This document shows positions 51,832 to 61,170 of a DNA stretch of 64,000 bases, piece by piece. Position 1 is the stretch's first letter. Each line of letters begins with the position of its first letter. Source of the stretch: Bradyrhizobium sp. CSA207 (GTDB taxonomy: Bacteria > Pseudomonadota > Alphaproteobacteria > Rhizobiales > Xanthobacteraceae); contig NZ_JAACFT010000020.1 of assembly GCF_029051685.1 (NCBI RefSeq), positions 104,421 to 168,420 on the forward strand. The letters run 5' to 3'. The notes below the pieces were generated by a model. It did no database searches and was not told the DNA's origin. It saw nothing but the letters and a program-made list of their open reading frames with translations. A program made the position numbers and the translations under genes.

Positions 51832-52760
51832 AGTTGTGTTTCCCTTCTGACCATCCAACTGATCACCAAGGCTCCGACAAGCACTGAGGCTACTGCGTAA
51901 GCCAGCAGCTTGTTTCCAACCGGATCAGTGAACAATAGATCAACAGTTTGCGGATTGGCCGCGTATAGTACGCCACCTCCAACCAAGGGTGAGATTGTTA
52001 GTGCTCGTGAGGAAAAGATCACCTCTCCTGCCAGCGCCTTGGCGCGACCAGCTAGCGCAACACGCTGCCTCACAGTGTCTCCCAGGTTCTGTAAAGTTTC
52101 GGCCAAGCTGCCACCTGACTTCAACTGGACTGCAAGTGTCACCGCAAACATCGCATACTCTGCCACTTGCGTTCGCCGATAGACGCCTTCGACAGCTTCC
52201 GCTGGCGGTCTCCCCAGATTCACTTCGCTGCATACGATGGCAAACTGCCCAGCTGTTGGTTGCGGCATGTCGCGCGCGAGCGCGCGAAATGCTTCGTGCA
52301 CGGGCAAACCCGATCGAACCGTACTTGTGATCAGCTGGATCGCATCAGGCAGCTGTCGAAAAAGTTGAAGGGCGACGCGACGTTGCTGCCATCCAAACAG
52401 CCCCCGCACCACGATGATGGCTGCGATTGCAGCAGCAATGCACCCGTAGAGAATGGAATATCCTAGCAGGCTATTCGCATAGAGGATTGCTGCCGCTGCG
52501 AAGGCACCGGCGAGCAGCACATAGGCCAGATGCCAAGTGTAAGGTATCTCGGGATTGTAATTGGCCAGGCGATGGAGGAACAGAGTCCGGGATCCGGTCT
52601 CCGTGCGGCGAATGGACAGCAGGTTGGCTGGATGCGAGGCTGGCAAAGCAACCGCCAGCTGGCGATCGATGCGTCTTTCCCGAGCGTCGAGCCACAACGA
52701 AACGGCTGCTGCGCACATCGCGAGCGCCAGAACAGTGACGATCACGGACTCCGGCATCAT
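51828..52760 (-). CDS. tadB: Tad pilus inner-membrane platform protein TadB
   Basis: A 310-residue GspF-type platform protein. GspF block: LPDAIQLITSTVRSGLPVHE, FAIVCSEVNLGRPPAEAVEG, YAMFAVTLAVQLKSGGSLAE, with N- and C-terminal membrane helices (VIVTVLALAMCAAAVSLWLD; AVASVLVGALVISWMV). Start ATG 52760 overlaps the cpaF stop. It pairs with TadC next to it. Confidence 0.92.
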   Translation of the reverse strand: MMPESVIVTVLALAMCAAAVSLWLDARERRIDRQLAVALPASHPANLLSIRRTETGSRTLFLHRLANYNPEIPYTWHLAYVLLAGAFAAAAILYANSLLGYSILYGCIAAAIAAIIVVRGLFGWQQRRVALQLFRQLPDAIQLITSTVRSGLPVHEAFRALARDMPQPTAGQFAIVCSEVNLGRPPAEAVEGVYRRTQVAEYAMFAVTLAVQLKSGGSLAETLQNLGDTVRQRVALAGRAKALAGEVIFSSRALTISPLVGGGVLYAANPQTVDLLFTDPVGNKLLAYAVASVLVGALVISWMVRRETQL

Positions 52761-54133
52761 ACTTGCCTCATGGCCTCGGCCCAAGCTCCATCTAGCCCGA
52801 AATAGACAAGACGGCTTTTGAATTTCGGAGTCGCGAGGTTGCACCTGTAAGTGCCCGATATCCGCCCATGCACATCCTCCTCCTGGTACTCGAAGGCCGC
52901 GATGTCATTGGTGGTGATCACCTCCCCTTCCAGGCCGATTACCTCGCTGATCTGAACGATACGGCGCTGTCCGTCCCGCATGCGCTCGACCTGCACAATG
53001 AGATCCAGCGCAGCGACGATCTGGGATCGGATCGCCCGCGATGGCAGATTGACCTGCCCCATCTGCACCATGTTTTCGATGCGGGTCAGGGCATCACGGG
53101 TGCTGTTGGCATGCACCGTGGAGATCGAACCATCATGGCCGGTGTTCATCGCTTGCAGCATGTCAAATGCTTCAGCGCCGCGCACCTCGCCTACGACGAT
53201 CCGGTCGGGACGCATGCGCAGGGCATTCCACAACAGATCGCGTTGTGTCACCTGCCCCGTGCCTTCGAGACTGGGAGGCCGGGTCTCCAGGCTGACCACG
53301 TGCGGCTGCTGAAGCTGCAATTCTGCCGCATCCTCGATCGTGACAATGCGTTCGCTGTGATCGATGAACTGACTCATCGCATTCAAGAGCGTCGTCTTGC
53401 CGGATCCGGTACCGCCGGAGACCAGAACGTTGAGCCGAGACCGGGCGGCGACCTCCAGCAATTGTCCGATGGCCGCGGTCATTGAGCCGTTTTCGATCAA
53501 TCCGGCCATATCCAAACGAAGGCTTGGAAATTTTCGGATGGAGATGCACGGACTATGAATCGCCAGCGGCGGGAGGATGATGTTGACGCGGCTGCCATCC
53601 AGCAGGCGACAATCCACCATCGGGCTGGACTCGTCGACGCGCCGACCAACCTGCGCGGCAATCTTCTGAGCGACGGAGGCGATGTGATCATTGTCGCGGA
53701 ATCGCACCGCAATTCGTTCCAGCCTGCCGTTTCGCTCCACGTAGACATTACTCGGACCGTTCACCATGATATCGTTGATCGATTGATCCAGCAGAAGCGG
53801 ACGCAGCGGCCCGTAGCCGGTCATGTCGTCCGCAATCTCGTCCGCAAGCTGAAGCTGCTCGCGACCTGACAGTTCAAGTCGTTCCTCGTTGGCGATCCCA
53901 TGGATGATTTCCTCGATCTGCCGCCTAAGGACATCGCGCGAAACAGTCGCTGCAACCGACGGCTCAATCTGCTCGATGACCCGCTCGCGCAGCGAGGCTG
54001 GCAGCAGGGGCCGCTGAGGCGAAGGTTCGTGCCTGGGCGCAGATGCAGGCAAGCTCGGCGTCGACGCAGGCAATGGCGTCAATGCCGGCAAATGAGCTGG
54101 CGTATCGTCGTCGCGCCTACCGAAGGTCTTCAT
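52757..54133 (-). CDS. cpaF: Tad pilus assembly ATPase CpaF/TadA
   Basis: A 458-residue secretion ATPase. The Pro-rich N-terminus (about 40 residues) precedes the N-domain (LADEIADDMTGYGPLRPLLL, DIMVNGPSNVYVERNGRLER). Walker A GGTGSGKTTLL is at about 240-250; the Asp box (VTIEDAAELQLQQPHVVSLE) and Walker B/His box (MRPDRIVVGEVRGAEAFDML; GHDGSISTVHANS) follow. It powers pilin extension and possibly retraction. Start overlaps the cpaE stop by 4 bases. Confidence 0.95.
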   Translation of the reverse strand: MKTFGRRDDDTPAHLPALTPLPASTPSLPASAPRHEPSPQRPLLPASLRERVIEQIEPSVAATVSRDVLRRQIEEIIHGIANEERLELSGREQLQLADEIADDMTGYGPLRPLLLDQSINDIMVNGPSNVYVERNGRLERIAVRFRDNDHIASVAQKIAAQVGRRVDESSPMVDCRLLDGSRVNIILPPLAIHSPCISIRKFPSLRLDMAGLIENGSMTAAIGQLLEVAARSRLNVLVSGGTGSGKTTLLNAMSQFIDHSERIVTIEDAAELQLQQPHVVSLETRPPSLEGTGQVTQRDLLWNALRMRPDRIVVGEVRGAEAFDMLQAMNTGHDGSISTVHANSTRDALTRIENMVQMGQVNLPSRAIRSQIVAALDLIVQVERMRDGQRRIVQISEVIGLEGEVITTNDIAAFEYQEEDVHGRISGTYRCNLATPKFKSRLVYFGLDGAWAEAMRQV

Positions 54134-55326
54134 AATCCGAGCAGCCTCCTGAGCCGTCCCTTCCGCTCGACGCCGAGCCCCGTGATCTCCCGTACGATCG
54201 GCGCGAGGTGACGTCGCAGTCCTGATACGTGCTTGAGTGCTGGAATTCCGAGGTTGACCGCCTGCGTCATCCCCTTGCCGAGATCGGGTACCACCATGTC
54301 TGGTTCTGCGCCCAAAGCCTTGACGATCGCAGCCCTGGGAAGGCCACCGGCACGATCGGCACGGTTGAGCAAAGTAAAGACCCGATCCTTGCCGGCGATG
54401 TTAGTGACAGCAGTGCGCAGTGCATGGGCATTGCGAAGTCCGGTCACCTCGGCTTCCAGCAGCACCAGCACGTGACGAGAATGAGTGATCACCGGATGGA
54501 TGGATGGTGGAAACGGGACCGGTACATCGACAACGATGTAGTTGAACCGTTGGCGGAGTAGGCCCAGCACGTGCCTCACGCCCGCTTCGGTGATGTCGAG
54601 CTGGGCATCCAGTTCTTCATCGGCAGAAATCAGGCAAACTCGCTCGTTGACCTCAATTGCCGCGCGCTCAAGGAATAATGTGTCCGCACGCATCGGGTTT
54701 TCCAGCGCAATGCGCAGGCCTGGCCCGGGCTGAACACCCAACATGACAGCTGTTTCGCCGCCTTGCAGGTGAAGGTCGAGCAGCGCAACCTTGGCCTTGG
54801 TGGTCTCGGCCAGCTGCAGCGCGAGATTGATGGCGATACTCGTTGCGCCGGCGCCACCCTGCGCACCACAGATCGAGATCACATGTCCGCCACGATCAAC
54901 CGAACTGTGCGTCACGTTGCCAATCAGTTTCGGGCGCAGCTGGTCCAGCACCATGTCCCGCGTGAGCGGTCTCGGCAGGTACTCGGTCAAGCCGAGCTCC
55001 AAGAGCGCGCGGTAGAAGGTGATCTCCCTGCTCTCACCGATCAGAGCGACCCTGACATCGGGCGGGCAGACGCCGGCCAGCCTTTCCAGTTCGGTGAAGG
55101 GATCATCGATTCCGCTGATGTCCGCCACCAACGCGAATAATTCGGTGTCGGTTTCGAGCATCCGTATGGCATGACGGATCGTGCCGCGCTTGATCGATAG
55201 GTTGCTACCTTCGAGGCCCTTGCGCAGAGCCGCAGCACTGAGCTCATCATTTACGAAACAGACGATGCGGTTACGCGTGACGATCGATGTCGCTTCTTCA
55301 GGCGGAGTGGCTATGGCAATGTTCAT
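54130..55326 (-). CDS. cpaE: Tad pilus localisation ATPase-like CpaE/TadZ
   Basis: A 398-residue protein: an N-terminal receiver-like domain (VCFVNDELSAAALRKGLEGS, VRVALIGESREITFYRALLE) and a ParA/MinD-type domain. The P-loop ICGAQGGAGATSIAINLALQ has A-G-A-T-S in place of the usual G-K-T/S-T signature, so it lacks the standard lysines and ATP hydrolysis may be weak, as reported for some TadZ proteins. VALLDLHLQGGETAVMLG and YIVVDVPVPFPPSIHPVI follow. It places the pilus machine in the cell. The ATG shares one base with the cpaB stop. Confidence 0.9.
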   Translation of the reverse strand: MNIAIATPPEEATSIVTRNRIVCFVNDELSAAALRKGLEGSNLSIKRGTIRHAIRMLETDTELFALVADISGIDDPFTELERLAGVCPPDVRVALIGESREITFYRALLELGLTEYLPRPLTRDMVLDQLRPKLIGNVTHSSVDRGGHVISICGAQGGAGATSIAINLALQLAETTKAKVALLDLHLQGGETAVMLGVQPGPGLRIALENPMRADTLFLERAAIEVNERVCLISADEELDAQLDITEAGVRHVLGLLRQRFNYIVVDVPVPFPPSIHPVITHSRHVLVLLEAEVTGLRNAHALRTAVTNIAGKDRVFTLLNRADRAGGLPRAAIVKALGAEPDMVVPDLGKGMTQAVNLGIPALKHVSGLRRHLAPIVREITGLGVERKGRLRRLLGL

Positions 55327-56294
55327 CAACGTTTCTCCGACAACTTGTTAGCGTAACCCAAGGCCGTTGCAGTCTGGCGGACAACTTCCGACGACCCATC
55401 GCAGCTGACGAGAGCGTCTTCGTTTTGTCTCCTGACTGTGTATTGCTTCACCTGACCGCCCGAATGAACGACCACTGCCGTTCTCTGAGCGGCAATTGCA
55501 TTCTGGCGAGCAAGCTCCGGCGACACATCACAGCTGGACATCGCGCCAGTATCCGTCTTGTCCCACTGATCGACTGCTGCCCGTACGGCGAGGGAGAGCG
55601 TTCCGATCTGCTTTGCGACGGTGACCTTTTTGACCTGCTCCTGCGTAAGCTCCAGTGACACCGTTTGCGCTTGCTTGCCTGCCATCCCGCTAATGGGTCG
55701 CCCGCCGCCCTGCACGATCTCCTGGTCAATCGCGATGACTCGAACATTGCGCAGAACGGTTTCGCTAAGAGCGCGACGCGCGGAATCGGCCTTCTCGAAG
55801 ACCTGGGTCAACACGACGTCCACATGATCACCCGGCCTGATGAGGCCCGAGACGCCCGACTCCTCGTCAACCTTGATGCTGATGGCACGGCTATCCGGCG
55901 CCAGGACGCTCGCGAGAAAGCCCCGATCTCGGGGACGAAGGATGTCTTGCAATGTGACGGCGCTGCCAGCGTCGACGAACTTGCGGATGAGAGAACCGGG
56001 AAGTCCGGCCTTGGACTCGGGCGTTTCAAGGATAGCCCCCTGAGGAACGCGCTCCGGCGGCACCGACCGCACGGTGAAATCTTCTTCGCGGGCCAATGTC
56101 CCCCTCGGCAAGGGACGTGCCGCAACAAAGTATCCGGCAGTCGGCGGCGCCGCCGGCGCTGGAGTCGTCTCTGTGACTTGTACTGGGGCCGGAGGCTGCG
56201 CCTTCGGCAGGTTCATGTTATAGGCAATCAGCCCGAACGCAGTGGTTGCGAGCAACAGCACCAGGATGATTGAGAGGCGCAAAGCGGACGACAT
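55326..56294 (-). CDS. cpaB: Tad pilus assembly protein CpaB/RcpC
   Basis: A 322-residue periplasmic protein with one N-terminal helix (LSIILVLLLATTAFGLIAYN), a SAF-like domain (YFVAARPLPRGTLAREEDFT) and an RcpC region (RAISIKVDEESGVSGLIRPG, DHVDVVLTQVFEKADSARRA, VSLELTQEQVKKVTVAKQIG). It probably contacts the secretin or peptidoglycan. The last 70 residues contain a short duplication with the pattern SSCD ... V-R-Q. It begins one base after cpaA ends. Confidence 0.92.
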   Translation of the reverse strand: MSSALRLSIILVLLLATTAFGLIAYNMNLPKAQPPAPVQVTETTPAPAAPPTAGYFVAARPLPRGTLAREEDFTVRSVPPERVPQGAILETPESKAGLPGSLIRKFVDAGSAVTLQDILRPRDRGFLASVLAPDSRAISIKVDEESGVSGLIRPGDHVDVVLTQVFEKADSARRALSETVLRNVRVIAIDQEIVQGGGRPISGMAGKQAQTVSLELTQEQVKKVTVAKQIGTLSLAVRAAVDQWDKTDTGAMSSCDVSPELARQNAIAAQRTAVVVHSGGQVKQYTVRRQNEDALVSCDGSSEVVRQTATALGYANKLSEKR

Positions 56295-56295
56295 A

Positions 56296-56802
56296 TCAAA
56301 ATCCTTTGCTTAAAACGGCCCAAATGCCGCCGCAGGCGATGGCAACTCCGTAAGGCAGCGGGGCGTGTCGCAAATGGCGCCAACGCTCGATCGCGTAGAC
56401 CCGGCGTGCGAGCGACGAGCCGGCGGGCGCCAACCTCGGATATGGCAGGTGACGCATCATCAGATGCACCAGGGCAAGAACGCCGCCGGCCAGGGCGGTG
56501 ATGGTCAGCAGTTGCATTACGCCGGTCGGCGGGAGACCAACCGCCAGGGCAACCAGCAGCTTGACATCGCCGCCGCCCATCCATCCCCGCGTGTAAATGA
56601 CCAACAGCAGCAGAAACAGGATCGCAGCTGATATCAGTGATTGGGCAAGTTCCATCGGGCTGGTCAATTGAGCAGCGATCCCGAGGAGCGCCAGCGCCAG
56701 ACAGAATTCGTTTCGGATCAACCGCGTCGCCACATCGACCGTTGCGACGTATAGCAACAGCAGGATTTCCAGAATCGAGGCTGCGGGAGCAATCCAATTC
56801 AT
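56296..56802 (-). CDS. cpaA: Prepilin peptidase CpaA/TadV
   Basis: A 168-residue type IV prepilin peptidase of the short Tad type. The first catalytic Asp is in YVATVDVATRLIRNEFCLAL and the second in YTRGWMGGGDVKLLVALAVG (G-G-G-D). About six membrane helices. It would cleave Flp and TadE/F-like prepilins. ATG 56802 chosen with GAGG upstream. A strong hairpin separates it from flp. Confidence 0.92.
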   Translation of the reverse strand: MNWIAPAASILEILLLLYVATVDVATRLIRNEFCLALALLGIAAQLTSPMELAQSLISAAILFLLLLVIYTRGWMGGGDVKLLVALAVGLPPTGVMQLLTITALAGGVLALVHLMMRHLPYPRLAPAGSSLARRVYAIERWRHLRHAPLPYGVAIACGGIWAVLSKGF

Positions 56803-56862
56803 AAAATGCACGCCTCAAAGGTGGAACGCGCAAGAAGCAGGAAAAAGTGGGGCACACTAACA

Positions 56863-56892
56863 AGAGGGGGGCGCCTTGGATTGCCCCCCTCT
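56863..56892 (-). terminator. Hairpin between flp and cpaA
   Basis: AGAGGGGGGC and GCCCCCCTCT form a perfect 10-base G/C stem with a 10-base loop, 17 bases after the flp stop. There is no clear U run. It probably ends most flp transcripts, or stabilises the flp mRNA, while some read through into cpaA. Confidence 0.7.
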
Positions 56893-56909
56893 GGGGTTAG
56901 ATGGCCGTA

Positions 56910-57125
56910 TCAAGCAGCGATCGCAGTAGCGAAAGCGGTGGTGATAGCGGTGATCCCGGTCGTCAGCGCAGCGCCGATCTGACCACCAGCTCCACCGCCG
57001 AACACAGCACCCACCGCGCCAACGATACAAACCGCGACGATGATGTACTCGAACGACACCACACCGTCCTGGTCTGCGCGCAGGCGCTTCAAGGCATCGG
57101 TGGTCTTGATGTAATAGCGCAACAT
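56910..57125 (-). CDS. flp: Flp-type major pilin
   Basis: A 71-residue Flp/Fap pilin. After a basic leader (MLRYYIKTTDALKRLRADQD) comes the cleavage site and conserved Glu-Tyr (GVVSFEYIIVAVCIVGAVGA), then a Gly/Ala-rich helix (TTGITAITTAFATAIAA). The prepilin is expected to be cut by CpaA within the G-V-V-S-F-E-Y region. ATG 57125 has AAAGG upstream. It heads the Tad locus and is likely the most highly expressed gene. Confidence 0.93.
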   Translation of the reverse strand: MLRYYIKTTDALKRLRADQDGVVSFEYIIVAVCIVGAVGAVFGGGAGGQIGAALTTGITAITTAFATAIAA

Positions 57126-57812
57126 AGGGAAAGCCTTTCTTTCAAGATGGATTTGTAGACACCTCGGCAACCTTCAGCGGCTGCGGTTTTAATTCCGGCC
57201 GCCACCGATAAACTCTTTATTAAATGTCCATCCCAGTCAACATTTAAAATATAATTGTCCTTAAATTAACCAATTTGAATATTTATCGCCAAGCGAGCCA
57301 TCGTTGGATCGCGCCCGGACGGAGGGAAACTCCCGTAATACAAATACGATAGCCAACCCCCTCGCTTCCTCAGAGTGTTAGTAGAGAGCCGGAAGCGTTC
57401 TCCGGAATAATACGGGGCACGTCCGAAAGATAATAATCTGAATATTGGAGAAAGACCGCTTGCTGTGCGACGGCATTTAATTTGCGTGCTACGCCGATGT
57501 GTCGGAGGTCCCACAGCCGCGCACGACGCGACGAATTCAACGCTCAAACTTCTATGACCACACGCGACGGAATCCGGCAGCCGCACTGTCCCAAACTATT
57601 CCGCTTCTGATCTCACTCAATTCAAGAACGAAATCTTTTTAGCTGAGTGGAACCCTCTGTGGTCCTTATCTGGCTTGTGTGCGACCAACGTCTGCTTAGC
57701 CAAAAGCTGCTATCCTCGTCAGGTCGCTGATGTTGCCTCCAAAACGGCCATTGACCCAAGACCAGGCCATCCTGTCTATTCAACTGAGTGGCAGGCAGCG
57801 CGGTGTAAGACG
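57126..57812. promoter_or_regulatory. Long upstream region of flp, AT-rich
   Basis: A 690-base gene-free region between the divergent flp and TrpF-like genes. The part 57220-57290 is unusually AT-rich for this genome (runs of TTTAAAATATAATT type) and probably contains the flp promoter on the minus strand. Small open frames present have no recognisable features. No known operator was found. Confidence 0.45.
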
Positions 57813-58469
57813 ATGCTGACCCAAATTTACGAAGTTGCAACACCAGCGGAAGCTGAGGCGATATCGGCAATCGGCGTGGATCATATCGGCGTGCTCGTCG
57901 GCGATGGTGCCTTCCCTCGGGAGCTTCCGGTTCACAAAGCGTCAGCCGTTATGAAGATGATCCGGGCGCCGTCCGTACTTTCCGCGCTGTTCCTCTCCGC
58001 GGATGTCGCTCTCGTCGAGCGGATGGCACGGGAGCTTGATCCGCCCATCGTCCATCTTGGCGCATCAAGCGAATTGCTCACGCCTGATCTTGTCGTGGCA
58101 CTGCGAAAGTCTCTGCCAAGGTGCAAATTCATGCGCAGCGTACCTGTCATGGGACCTGAGGCGGTAACCGTGGCGCAAGCATATGATGGAGTTGTCGACT
58201 GGATCCTGCTTGACAGTCATCGCACAGGCGATCTGCAAATCGGCGCACAGGGCGTGACGCATGACTGGAGCATCAGTCTAAAGATAGTGGAGAGTGTTCG
58301 CACCCCAGTAATCCTTGCTGGCGGCCTTGGACCAGACAATGTCAAAGAAGCCATTCGGTCGGTGCGACCTGCCGGTGTTGATTCGAAAACAAGAACCGAT
58401 CAAGAGGGCACTCACTCAAAAGACCTGCGGAAGGTAGAAGCCTTCTATCGCGCTGCGACGAGTGGTTAG
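57813..58469 (+). CDS. TrpF-like phosphoribosylanthranilate isomerase paralogue
   Basis: A 218-residue TIM barrel. The end is PRAI-like: HDWSISLKIVESVRTPVILA, GGLGPDNVKEAIRSVRPAGV, then DSKTRTDQEGTHSKDLRKVE. VDHIGVLVGDG near the start and VDWILLDSHR in the middle resemble the family, but the early catalytic Cys of true TrpF (usually C-G in strand 1) is not seen: the strand-1 region reads TQIYEVATPAEAEAI. It stands alone, far from trp genes, so it is likely a paralogue with another role. ATG 57813 precedes the barrel; an upstream frame is unconvincing. Confidence 0.75.
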   Translation: MLTQIYEVATPAEAEAISAIGVDHIGVLVGDGAFPRELPVHKASAVMKMIRAPSVLSALFLSADVALVERMARELDPPIVHLGASSELLTPDLVVALRKSLPRCKFMRSVPVMGPEAVTVAQAYDGVVDWILLDSHRTGDLQIGAQGVTHDWSISLKIVESVRTPVILAGGLGPDNVKEAIRSVRPAGVDSKTRTDQEGTHSKDLRKVEAFYRAATSG

Positions 58470-58559
58470 ATCGCACTTCTCTTCTGGCCCTTCTCCGACT
58501 CCCGTCTCAGGCCGGATGGCCGCCTTGGCCAAGAGCAGCCCTCTCGAAAGAGTTCACCT

Positions 58560-58690
58560 CTATTCGATCGGCGGAATGGTGCGAAACCAAGCAACGAGGG
58601 CGTTGAGATTCTGCTCAGTCATCTTGCTAACTGGAATCTGGCATCCGTGTCCGGACAGGCAAAGCCTTTGGGGTTGGCGCGACCCGGCAG
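58560..58690 (-). pseudogene. Possible cytochrome-c-type C-terminal remnant
   Basis: The minus strand reads GHGCQIPVSKMTEQNLNALV then AWFRTIPPIE before a stop. The pattern resembles the last helix of small c-type cytochromes (a Pro-containing loop, then x-L-x-A-L-V-x-W-I). No heme-binding CxxCH was found upstream. The assignment is tentative. Confidence 0.3.
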
Positions 58691-58827
58691 CACGAGGCAG
58701 CTCCGGACTTCTACTCATCGTCCAGAGCAAGCCTCGATTGCTGGGAACGTGAACGACAATTGCATGTTGCCTCTTTTCGGGGCGCGTTTTGGATGTCACC
58801 ATGCTCGTGAAAGACGGGAGGGCCGCC

Positions 58828-59670
58828 ATGCGCTGGTGTGTCTCGGTCGGGGCGGCGCTTGTCGCGGGGACGATAGTTGGAGGTGACGTTACTGGCATTG
58901 CCGTGCCGAGCTCGAAATCTCGATTCGCCAACACCAACCACAGTGTACAGCCGGTCAATGTCGAACTCGTTATCGCCGTCGACGTCTCCTATTCGATGGA
59001 TATGGACGAACTTGCCATTCAGCGCGAGGGCTATGCACAGGCCATCGTGTCGAAAGACTTCCTGCAGGCGCTGAGTGCCATTCCGGGCAGCAAGGTGGCC
59101 GTGATCTATTTCGAGTGGTCGATGTCGGGCGACGACAAGATCATCATTCCCTGGCGCGTGATCGACGGCCCGGAATCGGCGGATACCGTGGCCGCCGAGA
59201 TCATGAAAACGCCGGTTCGCCGAGGTTCGAGTACCTCGATTTCCGGCGCGATCAATTTCGCACTGCAGCTGTTCGAAGAGAGTCCGTATCGCGGGCTGCG
59301 GCGCGTCATCGACATTTCCGGCGATGGGCCGAACAACGACGGAGCCCCTGTAATCGGCGCGCGCGACGCTGCCCTGGAGAAAGGCATCATCATCAACGGC
59401 CTCCCGATCATGGTGAAGGAGCCATCCCTCTCGACGACCGATATCGAGAATCTCGATCTCTATTACGAGGACTGCGTGATCGGAGGGCCGGGCGCCTTCA
59501 TCATGACGATCAAAGATCGCGAAAAATTCCAGGAAGCGATCCGGACCAAGCTTGTTCGCGAAGTTGCCGGCCTCACGCCAGAGAGCGGGATCGTCCGAGC
59601 TGCCGAGAAAGAGCCCCGAGTGCCCTGTCTGATCGGCGAAAAAAAATCGCAGGAGCGCGGCCGGCGATGA
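58828..59670 (+). CDS. DUF1194 von Willebrand-type exported protein
   Basis: A 280-residue protein. A signal segment (WCVSVGAALVAGTIVGGDVT) precedes a VWA-like fold: VNVELVIAVDVSYSMDMDEL gives the D-x-S-x-S metal site, AGAINFALQLFEES-like and RRVIDISGDGPNNDG regions (D-x-S-G-D) follow, matching DUF1194. VWA domains bind proteins through a metal ion; the partner is unknown. ATG 58828 is preceded by GGGAGGG. It is transcribed alone. Confidence 0.87.
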   Translation: MRWCVSVGAALVAGTIVGGDVTGIAVPSSKSRFANTNHSVQPVNVELVIAVDVSYSMDMDELAIQREGYAQAIVSKDFLQALSAIPGSKVAVIYFEWSMSGDDKIIIPWRVIDGPESADTVAAEIMKTPVRRGSSTSISGAINFALQLFEESPYRGLRRVIDISGDGPNNDGAPVIGARDAALEKGIIINGLPIMVKEPSLSTTDIENLDLYYEDCVIGGPGAFIMTIKDREKFQEAIRTKLVREVAGLTPESGIVRAAEKEPRVPCLIGEKKSQERGRR

Positions 59671-59939
59671 GGGTCGAGACAATCATTCAGAGCCGCCGGA
59701 CGAACAAACTTTAGACAGCAGTTTATCATGGTCGCAGCCACGCGCCGGATCCTTGGAGGTGCTAACGTCCGTTCGTGGCCCACACCGACGAAATCCCGCG
59801 CTCGTCCAAATGGCGGCTGTTAAGGGTCGACCGGAAATGACTGACGTAAGGCCAAAACGACGCGACTGGCGAGCAGGCTTTGGAAACTGTGCCCCAGCAG
59901 GCCGTCGTCAGCATATATTTGGGCACAAGGAGGTGCGAT

Positions 59940-60494
59940 ATGGCGACAGCAGCTACCGAAGTCGCGCTCGATACGCCGGCGGCGGTGTTCCAGCTTCCGG
60001 CCACCGACGGAAAGACTTACGCACTGGACGACGTTGCGGGTGAAAAAGGCACGGTCGTCGTCTTCATCTGCAACCATTGTCCCTATGTTAAGGCGGTGAT
60101 CGACCGCATGGTTTCGGACGCCCGCGTGCTGATGTCGGAGAGCATAGGCTTTGCGACGATTTGCTCGAACGATGCGGCGAGCTATCCCGAAGACTCATTT
60201 GAGAATATGAAGTGTTTCGCGAAGGCTCATGATTTCCCGTTTCCATATCTCCACGACGAGACCCAGACAGTCGCTCGGGCGTATGGGGCGGTCTGTACGC
60301 CGGACTTCTTCGGTTACAATGCCGACCGCAAGCTCAAGTATCGCGGCCGGCTCGACGAAGGGCATACAACTCCGCCTCGAGCGGGGGCGCCCCGAGAGCT
60401 TGTCGAGCCCATGCGCGCGATTGCGGCCACCGGTCTGGCGCCGGCTGACCAAAAGGCGTCTATTGGCTGCTCGATCAAATGGAAGGAGGAATAA
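59940..60494 (+). CDS. Thioredoxin-like / AhpC-TSA family protein
   Basis: A 184-residue thioredoxin-fold protein. FQLPATDGKTYALDDVAGEK and VVVFICNHCPYVKAVIDRMV show the peroxiredoxin-like active site with a Cys in N-H-C-P; there is no second Cys of a CxxC pair. SNDAASYPEDSFENMKCFAK, TVARAYGAVCTPDFFGYNAD and KLKYRGRLDEG continue the family. AGGAGGT precedes ATG 59940. Likely a cytoplasmic redox protein since no signal peptide is present. It has no operon partner. Confidence 0.88.
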   Translation: MATAATEVALDTPAAVFQLPATDGKTYALDDVAGEKGTVVVFICNHCPYVKAVIDRMVSDARVLMSESIGFATICSNDAASYPEDSFENMKCFAKAHDFPFPYLHDETQTVARAYGAVCTPDFFGYNADRKLKYRGRLDEGHTTPPRAGAPRELVEPMRAIAATGLAPADQKASIGCSIKWKEE

Positions 60495-61170
60495 AGCCGA
60501 TTCCAGTCAACGGGTTTCGTATCTGAGACCGCCGCATGCGGCAGCATTTGCTGCACATGTGCGATTTGACTATCGGCATTACGAGGGCCGTGCGGCTGCT
60601 GTCGGGTCGCATTCGCCCCTCCTCCTTCAGATCTGCTTCCGGGGCAAAACGGACATCAACCGGTGAGACAACCGGCTAAGTCGGTCGAAAATGACGCGAA
60701 CGCGACATTGGCGAGGCAGCATCTATCGGATGCAGAACACTTCAAATAACAGCCGTGGCGTCGCTTGCGACACTTTCGTCCCGCGACACATCGAACGACA
60801 GTGACGCACCCAAACCAGCCGTGGGGCGCGGCTCCTGGGGCAAGCCGTCCTGGTCAGTTCAAATCGAATGATCGGGACCGCGCTCTCAAAACGCCTCATC
60901 GGCTGCGCTTCACACGAGAACGAAAGCAGTTCCGAGCCATCCGGCGAATGCGGGCGGTGTCAGGCGGGGTATGTGAATGACCGAGGCTACTGCCGACGGC
61001 CCGGACTTTCGGCACCACGCACTTTTCCTTCATCCGCTTTGAGTGGTCGTAGATCTTGCCGGTGGCGATGGGGCGGGCTTGAAAAACGCTCTCAGCGGCG
61101 GCAATCTCGGCCCGACTGAGGCCTCGATCTGGAGAATCTCGGCTTATGCCGATCGATGCGAGGATCGACG
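60495..61170. other. Long upstream region of the channel gene
   Basis: About 675 bases. A minus-strand stretch (about 61120 to 60890) reads LSRAEIAAAESVFQARPIAT then GKIYDHSKRMKEKC and looks protein-like, but it has no start and no family I know; it may be a gene remnant. The rest has no recognisable features. The promoter of the binding-protein/channel gene should be here. Confidence 0.4.
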
